Both the position numbers and the translations under genes were made by a program. A DNA stretch of 64,000 bases from Mesorhizobium amorphae CCNWGS0123. GTDB lineage: Bacteria; Pseudomonadota; Alphaproteobacteria; Rhizobiales; Rhizobiaceae. The notes beneath the pieces were generated by a model that saw only the letters and a list, made by a program, of their open reading frames with translations, made no database searches and had not been told where the DNA came from. Each line of letters begins with the position of its first letter. Position 1 is the stretch's first letter. The stretch covers positions 1,610,001-1,674,000 of the forward strand of contig NZ_CP015318.1 of assembly GCF_001686985.1 (NCBI RefSeq), given 5' to 3'. Below are positions 8,034 to 19,947 of this stretch, one piece after another.

Positions 8034-10600
8034 GCGATACGAAATCGGGCGACGACAAGACGTTGAGCGTTACGCCGAAGAAGACCTTGACGCTGAAGCG
8101 GCCCGGCATGGAGCAAAGCACCGTGCGCCAGAACTTCTCGCACGGCCGCACCAAGGCGGTCGTCGTCGAGACCAAGAAGCGAAAGTTCTCGTTGCCCGGC
8201 GACAAGCCGGAGCCGGCCGCCGCTCCCGTGTCCGTCTTCACGCCGAAGCCCACTGTTGCGGCCGCGCCCGTCGTGCAGGAAGCGCCCAAGGCGCCGCCGC
8301 CTCCGCCGCCGGTCGAGCGAAGCGGCATGGTGCTGAACGAATTGTCGCGTGGCGAGATGGAAGCCCGCCGCAGGGCTCTCGAAGGCTCCAAGGTCCGTGA
8401 GGTCGAAGACCGCCAGCGCGCCCAGGAAGAGGCCAAGCGCCGCGCCGAGGATGAAGAGCGCCGCAAGCGCGAGCGCGAGGAATCAGCGCGCCGCCAGGCC
8501 GAGGAAGAAGCGCGGCTGCAGACCGAGGCCGAATCCCGGCGCCGCGCCGAGGAAGAGGCACGCCGTCGCGCGCCGCTGGCCGCCGAACTGGCGACAGTCG
8601 ACGACGATGAGGATGTCAAGCCGAAGCGCACTGGCGCCGGCGCCCCCGTGCGCCGTCCGGTCACGCCCGAAGTGGCGCGTCCGGCCAAGCCCACCAAGGG
8701 CGAGGAAGACCGCCGTCGTGGCAAGCTGACCCTCAACACGGCGCTTTCCGACGAGGATGCGCGCGCCCGCTCGCTGTCGTCGATGCGTCGCCGTCAGGAA
8801 AAATTCAAGCGCGCGATGCACAATGAGCCGCGCGAGAAGGTTATGCGCGAAGTGATCTTGCCCGAAACCATCACCATCCAGGAACTGGCGCAGCGCATGT
8901 CCGAGCGCGCGGTCGATGTGGTCAAGTTCTTCATGAAGCAGGGCCAGATCATGAAGCCGGGCGACGTCATCGACGCCGACACGGCCGAATTGGTCGCCAC
9001 CGAATTCGGCCATACGGTCCGCCGCGTCGCCGAGTCCGACATCGAGGAAGGCCTGTTCAATATCGCCGACAATGCCGAGGACCTGGTGTCGCGTCCGCCG
9101 GTGGTGACGATCATGGGCCATGTCGACCACGGCAAGACCTCGTTGCTCGACGCCATCCGCAACGCCAACGTCGTCTCCGGCGAAGCCGGCGGCATCACCC
9201 AGCACATAGGCGCCTACCAGGTCGAGAAGAACGGTCAGAAGATCACCTTCATCGACACGCCCGGCCACGCCGCCTTCACGGCGATGCGCGCCCGCGGCGC
9301 CCAGGCGACCGACATCGCCGTGCTGGTGGTGGCGGCCGACGACAGCGTCATGCCGCAGACGATCGAATCGATCAGCCATGCCAAGGCGGCCGGTGTTCCG
9401 ATCATCGTGGCGATCAACAAGATCGACAAGCATGATGCCGACCCGCAGAAGGTGCGTTCGGAACTGCTGCGCCACGAAGTCTTCGTCGAATCGATGGGTG
9501 GCGAGGTGCTGGACGTCGAAGTGTCGGCGACCAAGGGCACCAATCTCGACAAGCTGCTCGAAGCGATCCTGCTGCAGGCCGAAATCCTCGACCTGAAGGC
9601 CAATCCGGACCGCACCGCCGAAGGCGTCGTCATCGAAGCCCAGCTCGACAAGGGCCGCGGTCCCGTCGCCACCGTGCTGGTGCAGACCGGCACGCTGATG
9701 CCGGGTGACATCCTGGTTGCCGGCAACGAATGGGGCCGGGTGCGTGCGCTGGTCAACGACCGTGGCGAGCATGTCAAGGAAGCACCGCCGGCGATGCCGG
9801 TCGAGGTGCTTGGCCTCCAGGGCACGCCGCAGGCCGGCGACCGCTTCGCCGTGGTCAACAACGAGGCGCGCGCCCGCGAGATCACCGAGTATCGCCAGCG
9901 CCTGGCGCGCGAGAAGGCGGTGGCCAAGCATGCCGGCCAGCGCGGCTCGCTCGAACAGATGATGTCGCAGTTGCAGACGAGCGGGCTGAAGGAATTCCCG
10001 CTGGTCATCAAGGGCGACGTGCAGGGTTCGATCGAAGCGATCAACGCCGCGCTCGACAAGCTCGGCACCGACGAGGTGCGCGCACGCATCGTCCATGCCG
10101 GCGCCGGCGCCATTACCGAAAGCGACGTGTCGCTGGCGGAAACCTCGGGTGCCGCGATCATCGGCTTCAACGTCCGCGCCAATGTGCAGGCGCGCGCCGC
10201 GGCCGCGGCCGCGGGCATCGAGATCCGCTACTACTCGATCATCTACAATCTCGTGGATGACGTGAAGGCGGCGCTCTCCGGCCTGCTCTCACCCGAGCGT
10301 CGCGAGACCTTCATCGGCAATGCCGAGATCCTCGAGATCTTCGACATCACCAAGGTCGGCAAGATCGCTGGCTGCCGTGTCACCGAAGGCAAGGTCGAGC
10401 GTGGTGCGGGCGTGCGCCTGATCCGCGACAACGTCGTCATCCACGAGGGCACGCTGAAGACACTGAAGCGCTTCAAGGACGAGGTTTCGGAAGTGCCGGG
10501 CGGCCAGGAGTGCGGCATGGCCTTCCAGAACTACGAAGACATGCGCGTCGGCGACGTCATCGAGTGTTTCCGCGTCGAGATGGTGACCCGGACGCTCTGA
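8030..10600 (+). CDS. infB: Translation initiation factor IF-2
   Basis: GTPase that brings initiator tRNA to the 30S subunit. 856 residues. A long low-complexity N-terminal region (residues about 45-230) is rich in Ala, Pro, Glu and Arg, including many EEA/RRRAEEE segments likely to form a helix. IF2_N follows ([20 protein letters not shown]). G domain: GHVDHGKTS at 363-371, [15 protein letters not shown]-terminal IF2 domains end in RVEMVTRTL. Start overlaps the upstream stop, so translation is coupled. Confidence 0.98.
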   Translation: MSDTKSGDDKTLSVTPKKTLTLKRPGMEQSTVRQNFSHGRTKAVVVETKKRKFSLPGDKPEPAAAPVSVFTPKPTVAAAPVVQEAPKAPPPPPPVERSGMVLNELSRGEMEARRRALEGSKVREVEDRQRAQEEAKRRAEDEERRKREREESARRQAEEEARLQTEAESRRRAEEEARRRAPLAAELATVDDDEDVKPKRTGAGAPVRRPVTPEVARPAKPTKGEEDRRRGKLTLNTALSDEDARARSLSSMRRRQEKFKRAMHNEPREKVMREVILPETITIQELAQRMSERAVDVVKFFMKQGQIMKPGDVIDADTAELVATEFGHTVRRVAESDIEEGLFNIADNAEDLVSRPPVVTIMGHVDHGKTSLLDAIRNANVVSGEAGGITQHIGAYQVEKNGQKITFIDTPGHAAFTAMRARGAQATDIAVLVVAADDSVMPQTIESISHAKAAGVPIIVAINKIDKHDADPQKVRSELLRHEVFVESMGGEVLDVEVSATKGTNLDKLLEAILLQAEILDLKANPDRTAEGVVIEAQLDKGRGPVATVLVQTGTLMPGDILVAGNEWGRVRALVNDRGEHVKEAPPAMPVEVLGLQGTPQAGDRFAVVNNEARAREITEYRQRLAREKAVAKHAGQRGSLEQMMSQLQTSGLKEFPLVIKGDVQGSIEAINAALDKLGTDEVRARIVHAGAGAITESDVSLAETSGAAIIGFNVRANVQARAAAAAAGIEIRYYSIIYNLVDDVKAALSGLLSPERRETFIGNAEILEIFDITKVGKIAGCRVTEGKVERGAGVRLIRDNVVIHEGTLKTLKRFKDEVSEVPGGQECGMAFQNYEDMRVGDVIECFRVEMVTRTL

Positions 10601-10615
10601 GTTCGTATACTGTCG

Positions 10616-10658
10616 ATACGGCCGGGCGGTGGTCGAAAGGCCGCCGCCCAAGCCGTAT
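10616..10658 (+). other. Long stem-loop between infB and rbfA
   Basis: Two stacked stems: ATACGGC (10616-10622) with GCCGTAT (10652-10658), and inside it GGGCGG (10624-10629) with CCGCCC (10644-10649). No T-tract follows, so it looks more like an RNA processing or stability element inside the operon than a terminator. Confidence 0.5.
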
Positions 10659-10726
10659 TGAGAAAGCCCTATTGAGACATGCGGTGCGGTCCCATCCCGC
10701 GCTTCACGATTTCAGGATTGAGAAAA

Positions 10727-11131
10727 ATGCCCCGTTCAACCACATCAGGTCCATCCCAGCGCATGCTGCGCGTCGGCGAGCAGGTGCGCCACGCCTTGTC
10801 CGAAACCCTGCAGCGCGGCGAGATCATCGATCCGCTGATCGAAAATGCCGTGGTCTCGGTGTCGGAAGTGCGCATGTCGCCCGATCTGAAGATCGCCACC
10901 GCTTTCGTCTCGCCGCTTGGCGTCAAGGACACCGACGCGGTGGTCGAGGCGCTCAACAAGCATGCGAAATTCGTGCGCGGCCGCGTCTCGGGCGCGCTGC
11001 GGCAGATGAAGTACATGCCGGAATTCCGCTTTAGGCTCGATACGTCCTTCGACAATTTCGCCAGGATCAACGACCTCTTGAAATCGCCCGAAGTGGCGCG
11101 CGATCTCGACAACGACAAGGACGAGAAATAA
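10727..11131 (+). CDS. rbfA: Ribosome-binding factor A
   Basis: Late 30S assembly factor of the KH-like RbfA family. 134 residues: [20 protein letters not shown], then [20 protein letters not shown] and the C-terminal [17 protein letters not shown] signature. ATG at 10727 with AGGATTGAG upstream is preferred to the ATG at 10679, which would add 16 unmatched residues. Its stop TAA shares one base with the truB start codon. Confidence 0.96.
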   Translation: MPRSTTSGPSQRMLRVGEQVRHALSETLQRGEIIDPLIENAVVSVSEVRMSPDLKIATAFVSPLGVKDTDAVVEALNKHAKFVRGRVSGALRQMKYMPEFRFRLDTSFDNFARINDLLKSPEVARDLDNDKDEK

Positions 11132-12111
11132 TGGGGCGCCGCGGCAAGAAGAAGGGCCGGCCGGTCTCGGGCTGGCTGGTGCTGGACAAGCCGGTCGGCA
11201 TGGGCTCGACCGAAGCCGTCTCCAAGATCAAGTGGCTGTTCCAGGCCGAAAAGGCCGGTCATGCCGGCACGCTCGATCCGCTCGCCTCCGGCATGCTGCC
11301 GATCGCACTCGGCGAAGCCACCAAGACCGTGCCCTACGTCCAGGACGGCGCCAAGATCTATCGCTTCACCGTCGCCTGGGGTGACGAGCGCTCGACCGAC
11401 GACCTCGAAGGCCCGGTGACCAACAGCTCGGACAAGCGTCCCGCCGAGACCGAAGTAAGAGCGCTGCTGCCGAAATACACCGGCGTCATCATGCAGACGC
11501 CGCCGCAGTTTTCGGCCATCAAGATAGCCGGCGAGCGCGCCTACGATCTCGCACGCGATGGTGAAACGGTCGATATACCCGCGCGCGAGATCGAGATCGG
11601 ACGTTTGGACGTCATCGAGCACAGTGGCGAGCGAACCATTTTCGAAGTCGAATGCGGCAAGGGAACCTATGTGCGCTCGCTGGCCCGCGACATGGGCCGC
11701 GACCTCGGCTGTTTCGGTCATATCGCCGAATTGCGCCGGGTCGAGGTCGAGCCGTTCACGCAGGAGGACTTCATCACCATCGCCGAGCTTGAGGCAGCGC
11801 GTTTCGGCGAACAGGGCGATGAGGATCCGGACACGGCCGATGACGCATCCGACGCTGCCAATCTGCCGGTCGACTTCACGGCCATCGATGCGCTGCTGGT
11901 CGACACGTCGGCCGCGCTCGATTGCCTGCCGCAGGTCGCGATCAGCGACGATGCGGCGGTGAAAATCCGGCTCGGCAATCCGGTCATCATTCGCGGCCGC
12001 GACGCGCCAGTGGAGGCCGAGGAAGCCTGCGCCACGGCGCGTGGCAGGTTGGTCGCCATCGGCGCCATCGAACAGGGCATGTTCAAGCCCAAGCGGGTCT
12101 TTGCCGGGTGA
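11131..12111 (+). CDS. truB: tRNA pseudouridine(55) synthase
   Basis: Converts U55 of the T-loop to pseudouridine. 326 residues. The TruB catalytic motif [20 protein letters not shown] carries the catalytic Asp, and [18 protein letters not shown] and [13 protein letters not shown] follow. A C-terminal PUA-like part is present after an acidic insert near residues 225-245. Starts on the last base of the rbfA stop, as is common in this operon. Confidence 0.97.
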   Translation: MGRRGKKKGRPVSGWLVLDKPVGMGSTEAVSKIKWLFQAEKAGHAGTLDPLASGMLPIALGEATKTVPYVQDGAKIYRFTVAWGDERSTDDLEGPVTNSSDKRPAETEVRALLPKYTGVIMQTPPQFSAIKIAGERAYDLARDGETVDIPAREIEIGRLDVIEHSGERTIFEVECGKGTYVRSLARDMGRDLGCFGHIAELRRVEVEPFTQEDFITIAELEAARFGEQGDEDPDTADDASDAANLPVDFTAIDALLVDTSAALDCLPQVAISDDAAVKIRLGNPVIIRGRDAPVEAEEACATARGRLVAIGAIEQGMFKPKRVFAG

Positions 12112-12119
12112 CGGCACTA

Positions 12120-12222
12120 AAGCAATTCCAGGAAAAGTGTGAAACGGTTTTCCGTCCGGAATTGCGTCAAGACCAGAAGATAAAGCGGTTCGGCGTTTCC
12201 ATGAAACGATGAACCGCTCTAG
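12120..12222 (+). repeat. Composite palindromic intergenic repeat (family A, full copy)
   Basis: Two nested palindromes side by side. First: GCAATTCC (12122-12129) with GGAATTGC (12158-12165), inside it GGAAAA with TTTTCC. Second: AGCGGTTC (12184-12191) with GAACCGCT (12211-12218), inside it GTTTC with GAAAC around a 3-base loop. The two-palindrome, roughly 100-base layout resembles the rhizobial intergenic mosaic elements. The first half recurs, inverted, at 48972-49030. Confidence 0.7.
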
Positions 12223-12253
12223 TTTCGGCTCGACATTACGCTTGAGGGGGCAC

Positions 12254-13348
12254 ATGGCAAAAGCTGAGACGGTCGGGAAGCGGGCGCCGCTGAAAACAAG
12301 GCGGCCGCCGGTCGGCGCCTCGCCGGGAACGCTGATCGCCGATCCGTCGGCGCGGCGCAGCGAACTCAGGCTGACGCTGATATCGCCGGAGAAATTCGAG
12401 ACCATCGAAAATGCCAGCATCGACGACCTCAACACGCATTGCGACAGCTGGCCGGTCATCTGGCTGGATTGCACCGGCCTTGCCAACATTCCGCTGATCG
12501 AGGAGATCGGCCGCATTTTCAGCCTGCATCCGCTGGCGCTGGAGGACGTCGTCAACACCGGCCAGCGGCCGAAGGTGGATTTCTTTGAGGATCACGCCTT
12601 CGTTGTCGTGCGCATGATCGACGACGTCACGGCGCATCGCTACGAACAGATCGCCGTCTTCTTCGGCAAGAATTTCGTCATCACCTTCCAGGAGCGCGAG
12701 GGCGACCCGTTCAATCCTGTGCGCAAGCGCATCGAAAGCTCGATGCCCAACAGGCTGCGCTCGCGTGGCGCCGATTATCTCGCCTATGCGTTGATCGACG
12801 CCATCGTCGACAGCTATTTCCCACCGATCGAGGCGGCCGGCGAACAGGTAGACAGCATCGAGGACCAGATGCTGAACATGCCGCACAAGCACCAGATGCG
12901 GCAGCTGCATGAATTACGCCGCGACGCCAATGTGCTGAAGGGCGTGCTGTGGCCGATGCGCGATGCGCTGGCGACGATGATCCGCAACGACGTGTCCTAT
13001 GTGAAGGCGGAGACCAAGATCTTTCTCAACGACACGCTCGACCATTCGCTGCGGCTCATCGAACTGGTCGAGACCCAGCGCGACATGCTGACCGGGCTGA
13101 TCGAGATGCATCTGTCACTGAGCCAGGCGCGCACCAACGACGTCATCTCCTATCTCACTATCGTCTCGGTGATCTTCATGCCGCTCACCTTCCTGGTCGG
13201 CGTCTGGGGCATGAATTTCGACCCTGACAGCTCGCCGTGGAACATGCCGGAGCTGAAGTCCCAGTACGGCTATCCAGCTTCACTGTTGTTCATGGCGCTT
13301 GTTGCTGTCGGGCTTGTCGCCTTCTTCAAATGGAAGAAGTGGCTTTAA
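12254..13348 (+). CDS. corA: CorA-family magnesium/cobalt transporter
   Basis: Divalent-cation channel of the inner membrane. 364 residues: a large cytoplasmic alpha/beta domain, a long helix (residues about 180-300), and two C-terminal membrane helices. The selectivity motif GMN lies at residues 319-321 at the end of the first helix (FLVGVWGMNF), and the protein ends in the usual basic KWKKWL. ATG at 12254 has GAGGGGGC upstream; an ATG at 12209 would begin inside the palindromic repeat and is rejected. Confidence 0.93.
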   Translation: MAKAETVGKRAPLKTRRPPVGASPGTLIADPSARRSELRLTLISPEKFETIENASIDDLNTHCDSWPVIWLDCTGLANIPLIEEIGRIFSLHPLALEDVVNTGQRPKVDFFEDHAFVVVRMIDDVTAHRYEQIAVFFGKNFVITFQEREGDPFNPVRKRIESSMPNRLRSRGADYLAYALIDAIVDSYFPPIEAAGEQVDSIEDQMLNMPHKHQMRQLHELRRDANVLKGVLWPMRDALATMIRNDVSYVKAETKIFLNDTLDHSLRLIELVETQRDMLTGLIEMHLSLSQARTNDVISYLTIVSVIFMPLTFLVGVWGMNFDPDSSPWNMPELKSQYGYPASLLFMALVAVGLVAFFKWKKWL

Positions 13349-13549
13349 GGCCATTTCGGCCGCGGAATTCTTGGTTTTCACAACAAAAGCCTGCGACAAG
13401 CCGGCTTGTGAATTAGGCTGGTGTTTTTGTCGGAATTGCCCTATATGCGCCGCAGCTTCGCGCCCTGACGCGTTGCTTGCACCGGCCCCTGCTGGACGAC
13501 ATCCCGGCTGAGGGCGTCCCGTTTCCTCGAACAGATAAGGAAAAACACG

Positions 13550-13819
13550 ATGTCGATTACTGCTGAGCGCAAACAGGAATTGATGGGTGAATTCGCTACC
13601 GCCAAGGGCGATACCGGGTCTCCGGAAGTCCAGGTGGCCATCCTTTCCGAGCGCATCAAGAACCTTACCGATCACTTCAAGGACCACAAGAAGGATAACC
13701 ATTCCCGCCGTGGTCTGCTTGCTCTCGTCTCCCAGCGCCGCAGCCTGCTTGATTATCTCAAGCGCAAGGACGACGCGCGCTATCAGACGCTGATCGAGAA
13801 GCTCGGTCTGCGCCGTTGA
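13550..13819 (+). CDS. rpsO: 30S ribosomal protein S15
   Basis: 89 residues, exactly family length. Signatures: [20 protein letters not shown], the [16 protein letters not shown] helix that contacts 16S rRNA, and the C-terminal [34 protein letters not shown] precedes the ATG. Followed by a strong hairpin and then pnp, the conserved rpsO-pnp order. Confidence 0.98.
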   Translation: MSITAERKQELMGEFATAKGDTGSPEVQVAILSERIKNLTDHFKDHKKDNHSRRGLLALVSQRRSLLDYLKRKDDARYQTLIEKLGLRR

Positions 13820-13825
13820 CGAATT

Positions 13826-13859
13826 GACCGGCGGGCTTTCTTCGGAGGGCCCGCCGGTC
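13826..13859 (+). terminator. Hairpin downstream of rpsO
   Basis: GACCGGCGGGC (13826-13836) pairs perfectly with GCCCGCCGGTC (13849-13859) around a 12-base loop, seven bases after the rpsO stop codon. There is no T-run, so it may be a processing or stability hairpin; in other bacteria the rpsO-pnp gap is an RNase III / PNPase control region. Confidence 0.6.
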
Positions 13860-13863
13860 GCGC

Positions 13864-14228
13864 ATTGGAGCATCGGGTCAAATCCAGTACTCCAATGAAA
13901 GGAATGGAGCGCCGTGCGTCCCCCTTTGGACGCGCAAAAGGACGCTCCGAAAAGTTTGAATTTGCGCGTGATGCTTCCCGAGATTTCGGAGTCAGGCGCA
14001 AGGCCGGTCGGATCGATTGGCCAGACCCGGTTTCGAAAGTGCAGAGGGCCATTCGGAACCGCCCATGGACGGTCATGGGGCAGGATTGCAGGATGCTCGT
14101 GCGGCCACCGCGCCGATTGACCCGAGCTTCCCGTTGTCTTGCCCGTGGCTGCCCGAGAAAGGAAGCCAGGCAAGGGCATACGCGCACCGTGAAACGGCGC
14201 GGCCCTTTCCGCATATGAAGGACAAGAC
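13864..14228 (+). repeat. rpsO-pnp intergenic region with inverted repeats, no gene seen
   Basis: I see no supported coding sequence in this gap. It holds ATTGGAG/CTCCAAT (13864-13870 with 13890-13896) and GCGTCC/GGACGC (13916-13921 with 13928-13933). The part around 13911-14000 looks like another rhizobial intergenic repeat, judged by memory only, since no second copy is in this window. The pnp ribosome-binding site AAGGACA is just before 14229. Confidence 0.4.
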
Positions 14229-16376
<2,148 letters not shown>

Positions 16377-16399
16377 TCGGCCTGACGACAGAGTTGAAG

Positions 16400-16432
16400 C
16401 GGGCGCGGCTTTAGTCGCGCCCGTTTTCTTTT
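16400..16432 (+). terminator. Intrinsic terminator of pnp
   Basis: CGGGCGCG (16400-16407) pairs with CGCGCCCG (16416-16423) around an 8-base loop and is followed by TTTTCTTTT. It lies 24 bases after the pnp stop. Confidence 0.85.
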
Positions 16433-16445
16433 ACAGGGCACCAGA

Positions 16446-17459
16446 ATGGCCGCAGAACCGTTGAAGACGCTGTTCCATCCCTATGAGGTCGACGCCGTCG
16501 CCCTGCCGCGCAAGGACGCCCGGGTTCTTTTTCTCGGCGCCGAACCCGGCTTCCGCTTGCCTTCGGGCTTCGATGCAGCGCTTCACCTCGTGCAGGGCTT
16601 CCGGCCGCATTTCCGCGCCCTGCAGGCGTCGGGATTCAAAGTCACGCCGCAAGCCGAAGGTGTCGGCTTCGACGCCGCACTGGTGCTTGCCGGGCGTCAT
16701 CGCGGCCAAAACGAATTGCGCATTGCCGAGGCGATCGAACGTGTCTCCCCCAGCGGATCGATCATCGTCGCCGGCGGCAAGGAGGACGGCATTGCCAGCC
16801 TGCGCAAGCGCATCGACGAGCTTGCGCCGCTTGACGGCCATCTGCCGAAACATCACGGCATCGCCATCTGGTTTGCCCGACCGGCCGATACCGGGGCCGC
16901 CTCAGTGCTTCGCGCCGCCAATCCCGACTTGGTCGTGGAAGGCCGCTTTCGCACCGCGCCCGGCATGTTCTCCTTCGACAAGGTCGACACCGGTTCCAGA
17001 TTGCTGGTGGACAATCTGCCCCACGATCTGCGTGGCAGCATTGCTGATTTCTGCGCCGGCTGGGGCTATGTGGCAGCTGAAGTCGCGGCGCGCTCGTCCG
17101 GCATATCCAGCCTCGATCTCTTCGAGGCTGACTTCGCCTCGCTGGAGGCAGCGAAGGGCAATATCGGCAACACGGCGGCCGAGACACATTTCTTCTGGAC
17201 CGACCTGCTCAGCGAGCCTGTCGAACGCCGCTATGACGCGATTGTCATGAATCCGCCCTTTCATCGCAGCCGGGCTGCCGAGCCGGAGATCGGCGCCGGC
17301 ATGATCCAGGCAGCGGCCAAGGCGCTGAAGCCGGGCGGCAAGCTGTTCATGGTGGCGAACCGGCAGCTTCCCTACGAACCGGTGCTGGCGAAGGCGTTTT
17401 CAAGCCATGCGGAGATCGCCCGCGACGGCATGTTCAAGGTTTTCTCGGCGCGCCGGTGA
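16446..17459 (+). CDS. Class I SAM-dependent methyltransferase, RsmC-like
   Basis: 337 residues. The N-terminal half is a divergent Rossmann-like domain without a clear SAM motif; the C-terminal half has a SAM-binding region (LRGSIADFCAGWGYVAAEVA) and the catalytic NPPFH tetrad-type motif (DAIVMNPPFHRS) used by N2-guanine and related nucleic-acid methyltransferases. This two-domain plan matches RsmC/RlmG-type 16S or 23S rRNA (guanine-N2) methyltransferases, where the first domain is a degenerate duplicate. The exact target base cannot be told. It starts 14 bases after the pnp terminator. Confidence 0.82.
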   Translation: MAAEPLKTLFHPYEVDAVALPRKDARVLFLGAEPGFRLPSGFDAALHLVQGFRPHFRALQASGFKVTPQAEGVGFDAALVLAGRHRGQNELRIAEAIERVSPSGSIIVAGGKEDGIASLRKRIDELAPLDGHLPKHHGIAIWFARPADTGAASVLRAANPDLVVEGRFRTAPGMFSFDKVDTGSRLLVDNLPHDLRGSIADFCAGWGYVAAEVAARSSGISSLDLFEADFASLEAAKGNIGNTAAETHFFWTDLLSEPVERRYDAIVMNPPFHRSRAAEPEIGAGMIQAAAKALKPGGKLFMVANRQLPYEPVLAKAFSSHAEIARDGMFKVFSARR

Positions 17460-17474
17460 CTGGCACGTTTTGGC

Positions 17475-19022
17475 TTAATGCACGCTGACGATGCGCGCTT
17501 CGCTCTTGACGTGGATGACCTGCGCCTCGAGCCCGATCTTGAGCGGCGCCGGCCGGCCGAACAGATAGCCTTGCACAACCTCGCAGCCGGCCGCCCTGAG
17601 CAGCGTCGCCTGGCTCTCGGTTTCGACACCTTCAGCGATGATGCCGACGCCGAGCGCCCGCGAGAGCCCGACGATGGTCGAGACGACGGCACCCGAGTTG
17701 GAGTCCGTGTCGATGCGGCTGACGAAGGAGCGGTCGATCTTCAGCTTGCCAAATGAGAAATCGATCAGGTAGCTCAGATTGGAATAGCCGGTGCCGAAAT
17801 CGTCGACGGCGACCGAGATGCCCATGTCGGCGAGCTCCCGCAGCATGACCGCGGCGCGTTCGCGGTCCTGCATCATCGCCGTCTCGGTGACTTCCAGCTC
17901 CAGCCGCGACGGCTTGATGCCGGTGCTTGCCATTGTCTCGCGGACGATGCCGACGAAATCCTTGGTCATGAACTGGACTGGCGAGATGTTGACGGCGACG
18001 AAACAGTCCTCGGGCAGATGGCGGGCGTCGTTGCACGCCTTGCGCAGCACCCATTCGCCGATCGGGTTGATCATGCCGGTTTCTTCCGCGATCGGGATGA
18101 ACTCCATCGGCGGGATCATGCCGCGCTCCGGGTGCTTCCAGCGGATCAACGCCTCGTAGCCGATGATGCGGCCGCTCGGCAGGTCGAGCTGCGGCTGGTA
18201 GTGGAGGTCGAAATCGCCGCGCTCGAATGCGGTGTGCAGCTCGGCTTCGATCCACTGCCGATGGTCGGCGACCCGACCCATGTCGGAATGGAAGACCGAC
18301 CAGTTGCCCACCCCTCCGGCGCGTGCGTTCTGCAGCGCCAAATTGGAGCGGCGCAGCACCAGGACAGGATCGACGCCGTCCTTCGGCATGGCCACGATGC
18401 CGGCCGACAGGCTGACCGATTGCAGATGGGTATCGAGCTGGTAGGGCTCCATCATCTCGTCGATGAGCTTCTCGATGATCCGTTCCACGGATCCCTTGAT
18501 TTCGCGATCCGGCAACAGCACCGCGAACTCGCCGGCGCCGATGCGCCCGATCACCGCGCCTTCCGGCATGCTGGTCTTCAATCGCTGGGAAAAGGCGCGG
18601 ATCAGCTCGTCACCGTGGCTGTAGCCGATCGCGTCGTTGATTTGCTTGAAGCGGTCGATGTCGATGTCGATCAGAAACACCGGTTCGCCGCTGCGGATCG
18701 TCGCCGATGCCGCGTCCGCGATCTTGCCGACCATGGCTGGGCGCGTCAGCAGGCCCGTCAGCTTGTCGAAATTGGTTTCGTTGAAGACGTAGTCGGCCGA
18801 TTCGTCGACACCGGCGAAGAACGACAGCGCCGCGCCCGCGGCGGCCAGCGCGCAGAGCAGGGCCATGACGGCGACCATCGTCTGGGCCGGCATGCCGGCA
18901 AGGCCGTCGCCGAAACCGAACTTCAGGCCCCAGATACCGAGGATGAAACTGCCCAAGCCCGAGCTGACGATGGTGATCAGCCGGAACAACGGTGTGCGCT
19001 TCGGGTTGCTGACAGCAGGCAT
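17475..19022 (-). CDS. Membrane GGDEF/EAL protein with degenerate GGDEF motif
   Basis: 515 residues. Two N-terminal membrane helices (about residues 13-35 and 45-70), a GGDEF domain and an EAL domain. The GGDEF signature reads GAGEF at residues 162-166, losing the second Gly and the metal/substrate Asp, so cyclase activity is doubtful. The EAL domain looks complete: EAL at 290-292, VAVNISPVQF, LEVTETAMM, VDDFGTGYSN, KIDRSFV and EGVETE supply the expected metal and general-base residues. Likely a c-di-GMP phosphodiesterase, with the GGDEF part perhaps kept for GTP sensing or dimerisation. Convergent with the methyltransferase gene. Confidence 0.93.
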   Translation of the reverse strand: MPAVSNPKRTPLFRLITIVSSGLGSFILGIWGLKFGFGDGLAGMPAQTMVAVMALLCALAAAGAALSFFAGVDESADYVFNETNFDKLTGLLTRPAMVGKIADAASATIRSGEPVFLIDIDIDRFKQINDAIGYSHGDELIRAFSQRLKTSMPEGAVIGRIGAGEFAVLLPDREIKGSVERIIEKLIDEMMEPYQLDTHLQSVSLSAGIVAMPKDGVDPVLVLRRSNLALQNARAGGVGNWSVFHSDMGRVADHRQWIEAELHTAFERGDFDLHYQPQLDLPSGRIIGYEALIRWKHPERGMIPPMEFIPIAEETGMINPIGEWVLRKACNDARHLPEDCFVAVNISPVQFMTKDFVGIVRETMASTGIKPSRLELEVTETAMMQDRERAAVMLRELADMGISVAVDDFGTGYSNLSYLIDFSFGKLKIDRSFVSRIDTDSNSGAVVSTIVGLSRALGVGIIAEGVETESQATLLRAAGCEVVQGYLFGRPAPLKIGLEAQVIHVKSEARIVSVH

Positions 19023-19125
19023 GCGGGTCCCTAAGTTACGGGACTTCTAGCGGATATCCCCTTAAAATGGGTTTCCGCCATTGCGTCCAATTTTACCGGA
19101 CAGGAATTATTCTTCCGATCGCGGA

Positions 19126-19935
19126 CTATTCCCGACCGTCGCTCTGCTTCAGTTCGTCGAGCGTCGGCATGGAGACGATGTGATAGCCGGAATCGACATA
19201 GTGGATTTCGCCGGTAACACCGGAAGACAGATCGGACAGCAGGTAAAGAGCTGAACCGCCGACCTCGTCGATGGTCACCGTGCGGCGCAGCGGCGAATTG
19301 CGCTGCTGGTAGGAAAACATGTGGCGCGCGTCCGATATCCCGGCGCCGGCCAGCGTGCGGACCGGTCCCGCCGATATGCCGTTCACCCTTATCCCGCGCG
19401 GACCGTAGTCGTTGGCGAGATAGCGCACGCTGGCCTCAAGGCCGGCCTTGGCGACGCCCATGACATTGTAGTTGGGCATGACCCGGACCGAGCCGGCATA
19501 GGTCAGCGTGATCATCGAGCCGCCGTCCTTCATCAGCGCGGCGGCATGCCGGGCGATCTCGGTGAAGGAATAGCAGGAGATGACCATGGTGCGGACGAAA
19601 TTGTCGCGGCTGGTGTCGGCATAAAGCCCCTTCAGCTCGTTCTTGTCGGAAAAGCCGATGGCATGGACGACGAAGTCGAGTCCGCCCCATTCCTTGCCGA
19701 GCGTCTCGAAGGTGGCAGCGACCGAAGCGCTGTCCTCGACATCGCAGGGCACGACCAGCGACGCGCCAAGCCTGTCGGCGAGCGGCTTGACCCGGCGGCC
19801 AAAGGCGTCGCCCTGATAGGTGAAGGCGAGTTCCGCGCCGTGCTCGGACAATTTCTGGGCGATGCCCCAGGCGATCGAATGATCATTGGCGACACCCATG
19901 ACAAGCCCGCGCTTGCCCTTCATCAATCCGTCCAT
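19126..19935 (-). CDS. fabI: Enoyl-[acyl-carrier-protein] reductase (NADH)
   Basis: Last reductive step of fatty-acid elongation. 269 residues. The atypical short-chain dehydrogenase nucleotide loop GVANDHSIAWGIA is near the N-terminus and the FabI catalytic Tyr-x6-Lys is seen in YNVMGVAKAGLE. I prefer the ATG at 19935, with AGGA nine bases upstream, over a TTG three codons earlier. Last gene of the fabA-fabB-fabI transcription unit, 12 bases after fabB. Confidence 0.95.
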   Translation of the reverse strand: MDGLMKGKRGLVMGVANDHSIAWGIAQKLSEHGAELAFTYQGDAFGRRVKPLADRLGASLVVPCDVEDSASVAATFETLGKEWGGLDFVVHAIGFSDKNELKGLYADTSRDNFVRTMVISCYSFTEIARHAAALMKDGGSMITLTYAGSVRVMPNYNVMGVAKAGLEASVRYLANDYGPRGIRVNGISAGPVRTLAGAGISDARHMFSYQQRNSPLRRTVTIDEVGGSALYLLSDLSSGVTGEIHYVDSGYHIVSMPTLDELKQSDGRE

Positions 19936-19947
19936 GGCTGGCAATCC

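Noticed and set aside
12209..13348. Longer CorA start at 12209
   Set aside because: It begins inside a palindromic repeat without a ribosome-binding site; ATG 12254 has a clear GAGGGGGC.
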